The notes: generated by a model not told the origin, from the sequence alone. DNA of 6,557 nt from Haloarcula sp. (GCA_028275075.1 JAQCNK010000228.1:1-6557), one strand, 5' to 3'; positions 1 through 5,157 are shown, counted from the stretch's first letter. Program-made: numbers and translations.

Positions 1-212
1 TCTGTACAGTGTAGATCTGCTCCCGCAAACCAGACCAGCAGACCTAGCTGAGTATGGCTGGATTCGAATTCGGGTGAGGGCTTTCTTCGCTCCCTCGTTT
101 GGCAACACCAATCCCCACTCTCCATCCTTCGCCACAGTATTGCGCGAATCATCGTAGCACACCTCTGATATGCGAACCGTTCTGTGATGCCCTCATTTCA
201 CCAGTACCTTTG

Positions 213-269
213 ACAGCCAGAAAGCCCCGGCCGGCTGGTCAAGCGGCTACGGGTTGGCTTTCTGGCTGT
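213..269. repeat. 14-bp perfect inverted repeat, 29-nt loop
   Basis: The left arm 213-226 (ACAGCCAGAAAGCC) is exactly complementary to the right arm 256-269 (GGCTTTCTGGCTGT). The 29-nt GC-rich loop contains the self-complementary CCGGCCGG at 227-234. It lies 55-111 nt beyond the stop codon of the last operon gene, so it would form a stable RNA hairpin in a read-through transcript from either strand. It could be a 3'-end protecting or processing structure, a bidirectional terminator, or a remnant of a small mobile element. No flanking target-site duplication was seen. Confidence 0.8.
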
Positions 270-276
270 ACACCGT

Positions 277-292
277 TGTGACTCGAATCACA
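277..292. repeat. Short dyad TGTGA-N6-TCACA
   Basis: Five perfect base pairs flank a 6-nt centre (CTCGAA). The half-sites match the bacterial CRP consensus. I read this as coincidence, because it lies behind a gene and no promoter is visible beside it. As RNA it would be a weak hairpin just past the T-tracts that follow the operon. Confidence 0.4.
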
Positions 293-293
293 G

Positions 294-306
294 AAAACAG
301 CGAAAA
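294..306 (-). terminator. Candidate T-tract terminator of the bc operon
   Basis: Read on the minus strand, two TTTT runs (306-303 and 297-294) begin 18 nt after the petD stop codon. Archaeal RNA polymerase commonly stops at short U-tracts without needing a hairpin, and this is the first T-rich stretch after the operon in an otherwise GC-rich setting. A dyad (277-292) and a stronger inverted repeat (213-269) follow and could back it up. The tracts are short, so this is an inference from position and composition. Confidence 0.4.
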
Positions 307-323
307 CGCCGAACGCGGATTCG

Positions 324-1091
324 TTATTTAGGCGGTCGCAGTCGGTAGTAGCGCCGGTTGAGCGTGAACATGTAGCCTTCACGCATCGTCTTCAACACGG
401 CGTAGGTGATGGTCGCGCTGACGATAGGGACGAGGAACGTCAGGTCAAAGAGGAGGTGCGAATCCATCGGGATGAGGTTCTTGATCGACAGCGCGGCGAT
501 GGTCAGGCTGAAGATGACACCCGACATACCGACAGCGGCCCAGAACGGCTGCTCGACGGGGCGTCGCGCCGCCCCCTTGTTCAGGAAGGGAACGATGGCG
601 ACGAAGCCGACGACCACGACGTTGGCCAGCACACCGTAGGTCCGGTCAGCCATGATCTTTGAGCCACCGAGGATGGCCAGGTCGGGGTTCAGCGGACCGA
701 GTTTCAGCAGGCCAAAGGACCAGTAGAGATACCAGTCGGGCAGGATGATGGCCGGCGTGACACCGGAGTTTGCCGGGTTTGGCATCTCCGGTGGGAGTGC
801 AGCCGAGACGAACAGTATCATCCCGACGAAGAAACTCGTCAGGGCGAGGTTGCGCATCATCTCGTGGGGCCAAGCCGGGAACGCCAGCACGTCGCGCTCG
901 ACGTAGTCCGACTGCTGGCGCAGGTCCTGATCTTCCCGGCGGCCGCGTTCGAAGTACTCGTAGGTGAGCCGGGAGAGGCCTTGCGTGCGCTGCTTTCGCT
1001 CGGACCACGAAGGGGTCTCGTCGTCGGGGGCGACGATACCCGAGCCCGAGCCGTCCGTGCGAACATCGTCGTCTGATTCGTTGTCGCTCAT
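324..1091 (-). CDS. petD: Cytochrome b C-terminal half (Qo-site subunit of the bc complex)
   Basis: This 255-aa membrane subunit corresponds to subunit IV of b6f or the C-terminal part of cytochrome b, and supplies much of the quinol-oxidation (Qo) site. The Qo motif reads PDWY at residues 118-121, in the loop after the first helix. PDWY instead of PEWY is typical of menaquinol-using enzymes. Predicted helices lie at about 80-98, 152-170, 184-204 and 213-234. That makes four, where plastid subunit IV has three, so the last helix recalls helix H of the bc1-type protein. About 75 hydrophilic residues, with an acidic start, precede the first helix and should be cytosolic. There is no cysteine and no CxxCH heme c site. 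It is the last operon gene; only 4 nt separate it from petB and no Shine-Dalgarno is seen, so translational coupling is likely. The symbol follows b6f usage. Confidence 0.92.
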   Translation of the reverse strand: MSDNESDDDVRTDGSGSGIVAPDDETPSWSERKQRTQGLSRLTYEYFERGRREDQDLRQQSDYVERDVLAFPAWPHEMMRNLALTSFFVGMILFVSAALPPEMPNPANSGVTPAIILPDWYLYWSFGLLKLGPLNPDLAILGGSKIMADRTYGVLANVVVVGFVAIVPFLNKGAARRPVEQPFWAAVGMSGVIFSLTIAALSIKNLIPMDSHLLFDLTFLVPIVSATITYAVLKTMREGYMFTLNRRYYRLRPPK

Positions 1092-1095
1092 AGGT

Positions 1096-1899
1096 TTAGT
1101 GTGGTTCCGCGATACCCTGCATCCAGACGATGCCGATGTGCAGGGCGATGACGCCGGTCGTGATGAACGGCAGGAAGAACACGTGCAGGATGTACATCCG
1201 TTGCAGCGTGGCCTGTGATAGGGTGAACCCGCCGAACATCAACTGTGCGACCCACTCGCCGATGAGCGGGATTGAGAGTGACATCTCGACCCCGATCTGA
1301 CCCGCCCAGTAGGAGAGCTGACTCCACGGGAGCAGGTAGCCGGTGTAGCCGAAGACCAGGGTCAGTGAGATGAGTATGATTCCGATGAGCCAGTTGAGTT
1401 CGCGTGGTTCCTTGTATGCGCCCGTGAAGTAGACACGGAGCATGTGGAGGAACACGGCGGCGACCATAATCTGGGCTGACCAGCGGTGGACCGACCGGAG
1501 GAAGTAGCCCAGATTCAGCTGGCCCATGATGAGCAGCACCGAGTCGTACGCCACGGTCGGGGAGCCATCAGCTGCTGCGGCCGCGGGTGCGTAATAGAAC
1601 CCGAGTAGCGCGCCGGAGATGGCGGCAACGATGTACGCGACAGTCGAGAACGAGCCAAGCGCGTACAACGGATACCAGTACCAGAACTTGTTGTCAAGGT
1701 TGTACTGTTCGGTGTGACTCTTTGGCATCTGCATGTTGACCTTGTAGTAGAGATCTTCGAGCAACTCTAAGTAGTCAACAATGCGCAGGCGCTTGTCGAT
1801 CCAGATGAGTGCCGTGAGATAGATGGTCTCGAGCGGTGACAGCTCCCGCGATTCCATCCATCCGTTGTGGTCGTGGTCGTCTTTGCGTTCTAAGCTCAT
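1096..1899 (-). CDS. petB: Cytochrome b, b6-type N-terminal half
   Basis: This 267-aa diheme membrane subunit carries electrons from the Qo to the Qi site. The heme ligands are visible: H138 (SVHRW) and H152 (FLHMLRVY) in helix B, and H239 (YILHVF) and H254 (IALHIG) in helix D. The D-helix pair is 15 positions apart, as in cytochrome b6, against 14 in mitochondrial cytochrome b. Further b6-like blocks are KEPRELNW (163-170) and TGYLLPWSQLSYW (186-198). Four helices are predicted at about 82-104, 140-160, 168-190 and 234-257, after an amphipathic N-terminal segment beginning IWIDKRLRI. The protein has no cysteine; the b6 residue that binds heme c-i (Cys35, in YCLGG) aligns with Ala80 in YALGS. 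The N-terminus is His/Asp-rich. The gene starts 6 nt after the Rieske stop, without a Shine-Dalgarno. Confidence 0.95.
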   Translation of the reverse strand: MSLERKDDHDHNGWMESRELSPLETIYLTALIWIDKRLRIVDYLELLEDLYYKVNMQMPKSHTEQYNLDNKFWYWYPLYALGSFSTVAYIVAAISGALLGFYYAPAAAAADGSPTVAYDSVLLIMGQLNLGYFLRSVHRWSAQIMVAAVFLHMLRVYFTGAYKEPRELNWLIGIILISLTLVFGYTGYLLPWSQLSYWAGQIGVEMSLSIPLIGEWVAQLMFGGFTLSQATLQRMYILHVFFLPFITTGVIALHIGIVWMQGIAEPH

Positions 1900-1905
1900 G
1901 ATTTG

Positions 1906-2760
1906 TTATCCATCGGTCTGTGGTGGGCGTGGAAGCGCCACGAACTGTTTCTGGACGGGGCTGAACGGGTCGTACACTGACTGGTGGCACTGGCAGTAAA
2001 TGGCGTCTTCCCCACCGAAGTTCGCGCTCCCCTCCTGTGTCTTGAAGCCGGGGACACAGCAGAAGTGCGTACACTTGTTGAGCCAGGCGATGAAGCCCTG
2101 GTCAGTCGCTTCCGAGATGAAGCTCTGGACGCCGCTTGGGAGGTCCGTGTTCCCGTTGGCCATCTCCTCAACTTTCGTCGACCGGAGAATCTGGACGGGG
2201 ACGCCCCCATCATCGGTCTGTCGCCAGACCGCACTCGCGGGTTTGCCCAGCCCAGCGGTGCCGATTCCGTTACCCCACGACTCGTAGTCGTCAAACATGT
2301 CTACGGTCAGCGGATCACCCTTGGAAACGTCGCCCTGCCAGTCGAACGAGCCCGGACTGTTGAGGAACGTGTTGTCGGCGTCTGCCTGCGGATAGATCCC
2401 GCTGGAACTCTGTATCCCGCAGTACTGGAACCACGCCGAGGAGTAGTCGATGCCGCTCCCGCCGAAGTCCGTATCGATGGCGACGCCGGCCTCCTCGTCG
2501 TACTCGGGCCAATGGCCCTTCAGCGTCCCACCGTCGATCTGAATGGGGATGATCGGCATCCCGCGTGGCGCTGGGCCGTCGACGTTCTCGACAGCGACGA
2601 ACGTCGTCGTCCCGCCACCTTCGCCAGAGGAACTGGTGAGTGAGTCCGCCGCGGCAGCGCCACCCACACCGACGGCGGAGAGGGCCGCACTTCCAACTAC
2701 ACCTGACACGAATCGTCGTCTGCCCGTCTCGGCCGGATACTTGTCTTCGTCTAGTGGCAT
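1906..2760 (-). CDS. petA: Rieske 2Fe-2S protein of the bc complex, Tat-targeted
   Basis: This 284-aa protein passes electrons from quinol to the halocyanin. Box I is CTHFCC (230-235) and box II is CQCHQS (256-261). By homology the cluster ligands are C230, H232, C256 and H259, and C235-C258 is the usual disulfide. Box I has Cys234 where Gly is normal, box II has Gln260 where Gly is normal, and there is a further cysteine at C114. Ser261 and Tyr263, which raise the potential in other Rieske proteins, are kept. The N-terminus holds a Tat motif (GRRRFVSG, 13-20) and a hydrophobic stretch ending near 38, probably kept as the anchor. Some 170 residues lie between this and the cluster domain, more than in short Rieske proteins. 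The start ATG overlaps the upstream stop by 1 nt (TAATG). Haloarchaeal records often call this petA; cyanobacterial usage would be petC. Confidence 0.95.
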   Translation of the reverse strand: MPLDEDKYPAETGRRRFVSGVVGSAALSAVGVGGAAAADSLTSSSGEGGGTTTFVAVENVDGPAPRGMPIIPIQIDGGTLKGHWPEYDEEAGVAIDTDFGGSGIDYSSAWFQYCGIQSSSGIYPQADADNTFLNSPGSFDWQGDVSKGDPLTVDMFDDYESWGNGIGTAGLGKPASAVWRQTDDGGVPVQILRSTKVEEMANGNTDLPSGVQSFISEATDQGFIAWLNKCTHFCCVPGFKTQEGSANFGGEDAIYCQCHQSVYDPFSPVQKQFVALPRPPQTDG

Positions 2761-3179
2761 TATTTCTTGTAGTAGGGGTAGATTGCGCGTTTGACAGTCT
2801 CTACGAGTTCGGCCTGGTCGGCTATCGACGAGCCATCGACGTCATCCTGCCGGATATAGAGATCTTCCCACTTGCGGCGGCGCTTCTTGACGATCATCAC
2901 GTCGGGGAGGAACTCCTTACGGTACAACAGCATGATGAAGGCCAGGTCGATGAAGATGGCCGTCAAAACGCCACCGAGGAACATGTTGGCCTCGATGAGG
3001 CTGACGGTCAGGACTGTGCCGATACCGGACGCCCACCCGGCGAGCATCCCGTAAGTGAAGAGGCCGACGAGGCCGACCTGGATGATTGTCAGGAGGACGA
3101 TGCCAACCGCTGCGGCCGTGCTCTCACGCGGTGGCTCGTAGCGGTGGATATCGCCGTATGTGGAACCTTCCGACGCCAT
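2760..3179 (-). CDS. Small two-helix membrane protein, putative bc-complex accessory subunit
   Basis: This 139-aa protein has no function I can assign. From memory it resembles the haloarchaeal family listed as DUF7318; I could not verify that. Two transmembrane helices are predicted (about 21-44 and 66-86). A strongly basic segment follows (YRKEFLPDVMIVKKRRRKW, 86-104), which places both termini in the cytosol. The charged tail ends in YPYYKK. It contains no cysteine, CxxCH or obvious cofactor motif. The gene is locked between halocyanin and Rieske by 1-nt overlaps at both ends (TGATG and TAATG) and has a good Shine-Dalgarno. Such tight placement suggests a structural or assembly role in the quinol:halocyanin oxidoreductase, perhaps filling the place of the small subunits of b6f or bc1. 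That role is inferred from context alone. Confidence 0.85.
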   Translation of the reverse strand: MASEGSTYGDIHRYEPPRESTAAAVGIVLLTIIQVGLVGLFTYGMLAGWASGIGTVLTVSLIEANMFLGGVLTAIFIDLAFIMLLYRKEFLPDVMIVKKRRRKWEDLYIRQDDVDGSSIADQAELVETVKRAIYPYYKK

Positions 3180-3835
3180 CAGTTGTTCCCTCCGCTGGTG
3201 TGGGGCGACTCAGCGTACTTCAACTGGAAGAAGGTGAAGATGAGCGGGATAATGACCGCCAGGCCAGCCCCGAAGCCGACGTAGTGTGGCTGTATTGGGA
3301 CGCCGGCGTAGTGGGGGTCGACCTCGACCGGACCGCCGCCGCCGATGCTCTGTGTCGGATACTCTTCGCCGACGACGATGCTCCCTTTCATCTGGAGGCC
3401 TTCGTGTGGCGCACAGTAGTAGTTGTAGATGCCATCGGACTCGAAGGTGTGCTCGTAGTTGACTCCCGAACTGGACACTGTACTGCCCGAGTCCAACGGT
3501 CCGTCGCCGGCCGAGACGACGTTGTGGCTGCCGTTGCCGGTCCACTCGAACTGCACTGTCGCGCCGTTATCGACGTGGACTGCCGCCGGACCAAAGCCGT
3601 AGGCACCGCCGTTAGCCTGGACACCGACCTCGACTGTCACTGAGTCCTGACCCGTCGCATCAACGGTGCTGCCCGGACCACCGAAGTTCCCGACTGGGTC
3701 GAGATACCCCCCATAATCAGGGGCCGTGTCGCCGCTCTCGCCCTCTTCTTGGGCAGCGGCCGGACCGGCGGCGCTGAGGGCCGCCACGCCCGCCGTGGCA
3801 CCCCCGGCTGTCTGGACGAATTCCCGCCTGTTCAT
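3179..3835 (-). CDS. Halocyanin-type blue copper protein, C-terminally anchored
   Basis: This 218-aa cupredoxin is the likely electron acceptor of the Rieske protein and donor to a terminal oxidase. Type-1 copper ligands are visible: H104 (GSHNVV), then C141, H144 and M149 in CAPHEGLQM. A Tat motif opens the protein (NRREFVQ, 2-8), followed by a hydrophobic region and a plausible cleavage site after PAAAQ (25-29). There is no lipobox cysteine, the only Cys being the copper ligand. A hydrophobic helix at about 184-204 instead anchors the C-terminus, joined by a Gly/Pro-rich linker (164-183). The start at 3835 is preferred over an in-frame ATG at 3904: it puts the Tat motif at the N-terminus and lies 31 nt after a TATA box, whereas the longer form would span the promoter. 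It is the first operon gene. Confidence 0.93.
   Translation of the reverse strand: MNRREFVQTAGGATAGVAALSAAGPAAAQEEGESGDTAPDYGGYLDPVGNFGGPGSTVDATGQDSVTVEVGVQANGGAYGFGPAAVHVDNGATVQFEWTGNGSHNVVSAGDGPLDSGSTVSSSGVNYEHTFESDGIYNYYCAPHEGLQMKGSIVVGEEYPTQSIGGGGPVEVDPHYAGVPIQPHYVGFGAGLAVIIPLIFTFFQLKYAESPHTSGGNN
3188..3193 (-). promoter_or_regulatory. Shine-Dalgarno of the small membrane protein gene
   Basis: GGAGGG on the minus strand lies 8 nt before the ATG at 3179, inside the last codons of the halocyanin gene. It is the only strong Shine-Dalgarno I see in the operon. The other internal genes appear to rely on overlapping or closely spaced stop and start codons, so this gene may be translated independently of its neighbours. 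Confidence 0.7.
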
Positions 3836-3863
3836 ATTCGTTCGGAACTCAGGACTGTGTTTG

Positions 3864-3869
3864 TATAAA
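3864..3869 (-). promoter_or_regulatory. TATA box of the bc operon promoter
   Basis: TTTATA on the minus strand, preceded by GGTGGG in the BRE position, is centred about 31 nt before the halocyanin ATG. TATA-to-start-site distances in haloarchaea (about 24-27 nt) put the transcript start only a few nucleotides before the ATG. The mRNA would be nearly leaderless, which agrees with the lack of a Shine-Dalgarno. This promoter probably serves all five genes down to petD. Confidence 0.8.
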
Positions 3870-3901
3870 CCCACCGGATACCACCCGCAGGGACCGTTAC
3901 G

Positions 3902-3918
3902 CACCGAGTTCGTCGGTG
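3902..3918. promoter_or_regulatory. Candidate operator dyad upstream of the bc operon TATA box
   Basis: CACCGA-GTTCG-TCGGTG is a perfect 6-bp dyad with a 5-nt centre. It begins 32 nt upstream of the TATA box, where a haloarchaeal activator could bind beside the BRE. It could equally be a small RNA hairpin at the 3' end of the gene upstream. The regulator, if any, is unknown. Confidence 0.4.
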
Positions 3919-3932
3919 TCTTTGCGCTCCTC

Positions 3933-4012
3933 TACGGGTCGACAGAAGCCCTGATAGATATTCGCCGGGGTCTGGTGGAGGCGAATCCTATCAATCGTTC
4001 TGTCGACCCGTA
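3933..4012. repeat. 80-nt near-perfect palindrome spanning a gene's stop codon
   Basis: The outer arms are a perfect 15-bp inverted repeat: 3933-3947 (TACGGGTCGACAGAA) pairs with 3998-4012. After a symmetrical 4x4 internal loop (3948-3951 against 3994-3997), 3952-3957 pairs with 3988-3993 (6 bp). A 2x1 mismatch follows, then 3960-3966 pairs with 3980-3986 (7 bp), closing on a 13-nt loop (3967-3979). In all 28 base pairs are possible. The right half contains the stop codon and last codons of the 276-aa gene; the left half is intergenic. It could be a 3'-end hairpin that ends or protects that transcript, a processing site, or an inserted palindromic element that now supplies the C-terminal codons. 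The pairing is read directly; the role is unknown. Confidence 0.88.
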
Positions 4013-4821
4013 TCATCGTCGCGGTCCCCATCGGGCGTGAGCTCGGGGACGAAGTCCGGTCGCTCCCCGTCTTCGAGCCCGATAGCCCGCAACCGGTCGC
4101 GGTACTCCTCGGCCCGGAACGTATCGGAGAGTCGCGCGTTCGCAACAGTGAAAAACAGCACCAGCGAGACGCCGATAAAGCCGAGCCCGCCGACAACGAG
4201 AAACTCAATGTTCGTTCCCGGCCCACCCAGCCCGAACGCGTCGACGAGTGCGAGCACTGCCCCGGCGAGCATCGCCACGCCTGCGAGCAACTGCACGCCG
4301 GCGATGACCTGCAGCATCCGGTTGCCCAGTTCCCCGCCGCCCTCCGGGACAGCCGCTGGTTCTGGCAACGGGTTGTCCGGCACTGATTCGGCCACCTCGT
4401 AGCTGTCCATCGAGCAGAGCGCAACCGTCGGCTTCACGTCTCTGAGGACGGTCCCCTCGCCTTCGACTGAGCCGTCGGGGTAGACGATTGCGTACCCCTC
4501 GTCGGAGTAGGCGAGCACTCGTGGCGGGTTCTCGCTTCGTTCGATGCACGCGAACACGTCCCGATTCGCCACTCGACTCCGGAGGTCACGCTCGATGCGG
4601 TCCAGAAGCTCGCTGCCGGTTATCCACGTCTCATCGTCGAAGGCGACCTCCCACTCCTCTGCAGTCATCTCGGCCATGTCCGCCGGGCCGAAGTCGTCGA
4701 AGTCGTACTTCTCCTCTACTTGTTGTCGCAGGGCAGCCATCTCATCGGCTCCGTCGTCCTCGGCGTCACTGTCGGAACCCGGCTCCTCTGGCGCTTTCGC
4801 GTCTTCCGAGGACTCGCTCAT
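3991..4821 (-). CDS. Acidic two-helix membrane protein, conserved hypothetical
   Basis: I cannot assign a function to this 276-aa protein. From memory it recalls the haloarchaeal DUF7319 family found beside the bc operon; this is unverified. It has a very acidic start (1-28), a soluble region at about 30-150 with a Trp/Asp/Glu-rich block (EEWEVAFDDETW, 55-66) and a likely beta-rich segment (102-135), and a Pro/Gly linker. Two transmembrane helices follow (about 169-195 and 205-227), then a charged C-terminal tail with a basic stretch just after the second helix. That puts the N-domain and tail in the cytosol. The two cysteines (C92, C136) form no metal motif. It is encoded 155 nt upstream of halocyanin on the same strand, but the operon has its own promoter. 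Its last codons and stop lie in an 80-nt palindrome. No Shine-Dalgarno is seen. Confidence 0.8.
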   Translation of the reverse strand: MSESSEDAKAPEEPGSDSDAEDDGADEMAALRQQVEEKYDFDDFGPADMAEMTAEEWEVAFDDETWITGSELLDRIERDLRSRVANRDVFACIERSENPPRVLAYSDEGYAIVYPDGSVEGEGTVLRDVKPTVALCSMDSYEVAESVPDNPLPEPAAVPEGGGELGNRMLQVIAGVQLLAGVAMLAGAVLALVDAFGLGGPGTNIEFLVVGGLGFIGVSLVLFFTVANARLSDTFRAEEYRDRLRAIGLEDGERPDFVPELTPDGDRDDDTGRQND

Positions 4822-4858
4822 TGGGGCAATCTACGAGCGGGACACTCCTTAGCGTGAC

Positions 4859-4869
4859 GGTTCCGAACC
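4859..4869. promoter_or_regulatory. Candidate operator dyad GGTTC-C-GAACC
   Basis: This is a perfect 5-bp dyad around a single base, 37 nt upstream of the start of the 276-aa gene. It sits just beyond a weak TATA-like CTAAGG (minus strand, 4852-4847). One central base cannot form a hairpin loop, so protein binding to DNA is the likelier use. The promoter itself is poor, and co-transcription from the zinc-ribbon gene 95 nt upstream is also possible. Confidence 0.3.
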
Positions 4870-4881
4870 ACGTCCCCACTA

Positions 4882-4900
4882 CCGGCTGCTTGGTGGCCGG
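4882..4900 (-). terminator. Weak hairpin downstream of the zinc-ribbon gene
   Basis: CCGGC (4882-4886) pairs with GCCGG (4896-4900) around a 9-nt loop, 17 nt after the stop codon of the zinc-ribbon gene. No T-tract follows on the minus strand, so termination here is doubtful and some read-through into the 276-aa gene is plausible. Confidence 0.2.
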
Positions 4901-4916
4901 CGGCGTGGCACAACCC

Positions 4917-5123
4917 CTATCCGAAGTACAGCACCCCGCCCCCAGAGGGAAGGTATTCTGTCTGGCAGTCCTGGCAGGTCACCATCCCAAAGCGGTCGAA
5001 ACACTGCTGTTCGACCTCACAGATGTCACAGGTCGCGAGTTCACCGTAGTAGTATTCACTTCGCTTCGCTGGGGGATTCATGCCGCCTTTGCCAGTTGCT
5101 TGCTGATTCACCGATCCGAACAT
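4917..5123 (-). CDS. Small zinc-ribbon protein of unknown function
   Basis: This 68-aa protein has two CxxC knuckles, C32-DI-C35 and C50-QD-C53, 14 residues apart, with an extra C41 between them. This is a zinc-ribbon pattern expected to bind one Zn ion. The N-terminal 30 residues are polar and include a Tyr triplet (24-26); the tail is Gly-rich and hydrophobic (SGGGVLYFG). I do not recognise the family. Such microproteins are numerous in haloarchaea and may act in nucleic-acid or protein binding. The ATG at 5123 is preferred over an in-frame ATG at 5081 because a strong TTATAT box lies 31 nt before it, the same geometry as the halocyanin promoter. It is encoded upstream of the 276-aa membrane protein and diverges from the four-helix protein. 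Confidence 0.75.
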   Translation of the reverse strand: MFGSVNQQATGKGGMNPPAKRSEYYYGELATCDICEVEQQCFDRFGMVTCQDCQTEYLPSGGGVLYFG

Positions 5124-5151
5124 TGTCTGGTCATATGTACCGGCTCATCCG

Positions 5152-5157
5152 ATATAA
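5152..5157 (-). promoter_or_regulatory. TATA box of the zinc-ribbon gene
   Basis: TTATAT on the minus strand is centred about 31 nt before the ATG at 5123, and a second A/T-rich stretch (ATATAG) lies just upstream. The spacing implies a transcript with only a few leader bases. It may also drive the 276-aa gene by read-through. Confidence 0.7.

Larger units (their letters stand above)
1..323. other. Gene-poor region downstream of the bc operon
   Basis: No convincing gene is seen here. The plus-strand frame from base 2 is open to a TAG at 155-157 (51 codons, no start inside the window). Its third codon positions are only about 57% G/C by hand count, well below the neighbouring genes, so it is at best the tail of an unrecognised or decayed gene. 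A 60-codon frame at 99-281 is proline-rich, runs through an inverted repeat and resembles no family I know. The region holds a 14-bp perfect inverted repeat (213-226/256-269), a short dyad (277-292) and T-tracts on the minus strand (294-306). The octamer GGCTTTCT occurs at 79-86 and 256-263 and inverted at 219-226. No tRNA cloverleaf was found, although ATTCGAAT at 62-69 superficially recalls a T-loop. Confidence 0.6.

Noticed and set aside
55..80. tRNA-like T-loop (TTCGAAT)
   Set aside because: The flanking bases do not form a 5-bp T-stem, and no anticodon or D arm is found around it on either strand.
99..281. 60-codon frame on the plus strand
   Set aside because: Passes through a 14-bp inverted repeat, has a proline-rich sequence with no known motif, and lacks promoter or ribosome-site support.
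277..292. CRP-like site TGTGA-N6-TCACA
   Set aside because: Not beside a promoter, located behind a gene, and I know of no haloarchaeal regulator that would read the bacterial consensus.
1984..2643. 219-codon open frame on the plus strand
   Set aside because: Exactly antisense to the Rieske gene, whose cluster motifs and Tat signal are unmistakable; long opposite-strand frames are expected in GC-rich haloarchaeal genes.
2640..3284. 214-codon open frame on the plus strand
   Set aside because: Runs antisense across parts of three real genes and has no promoter or recognisable domain.
3836..3904. Upstream ATG extending halocyanin by 23 residues
   Set aside because: It would bury the Tat motif and place the TATA box inside the coding region; the ATG at 3835 explains both.
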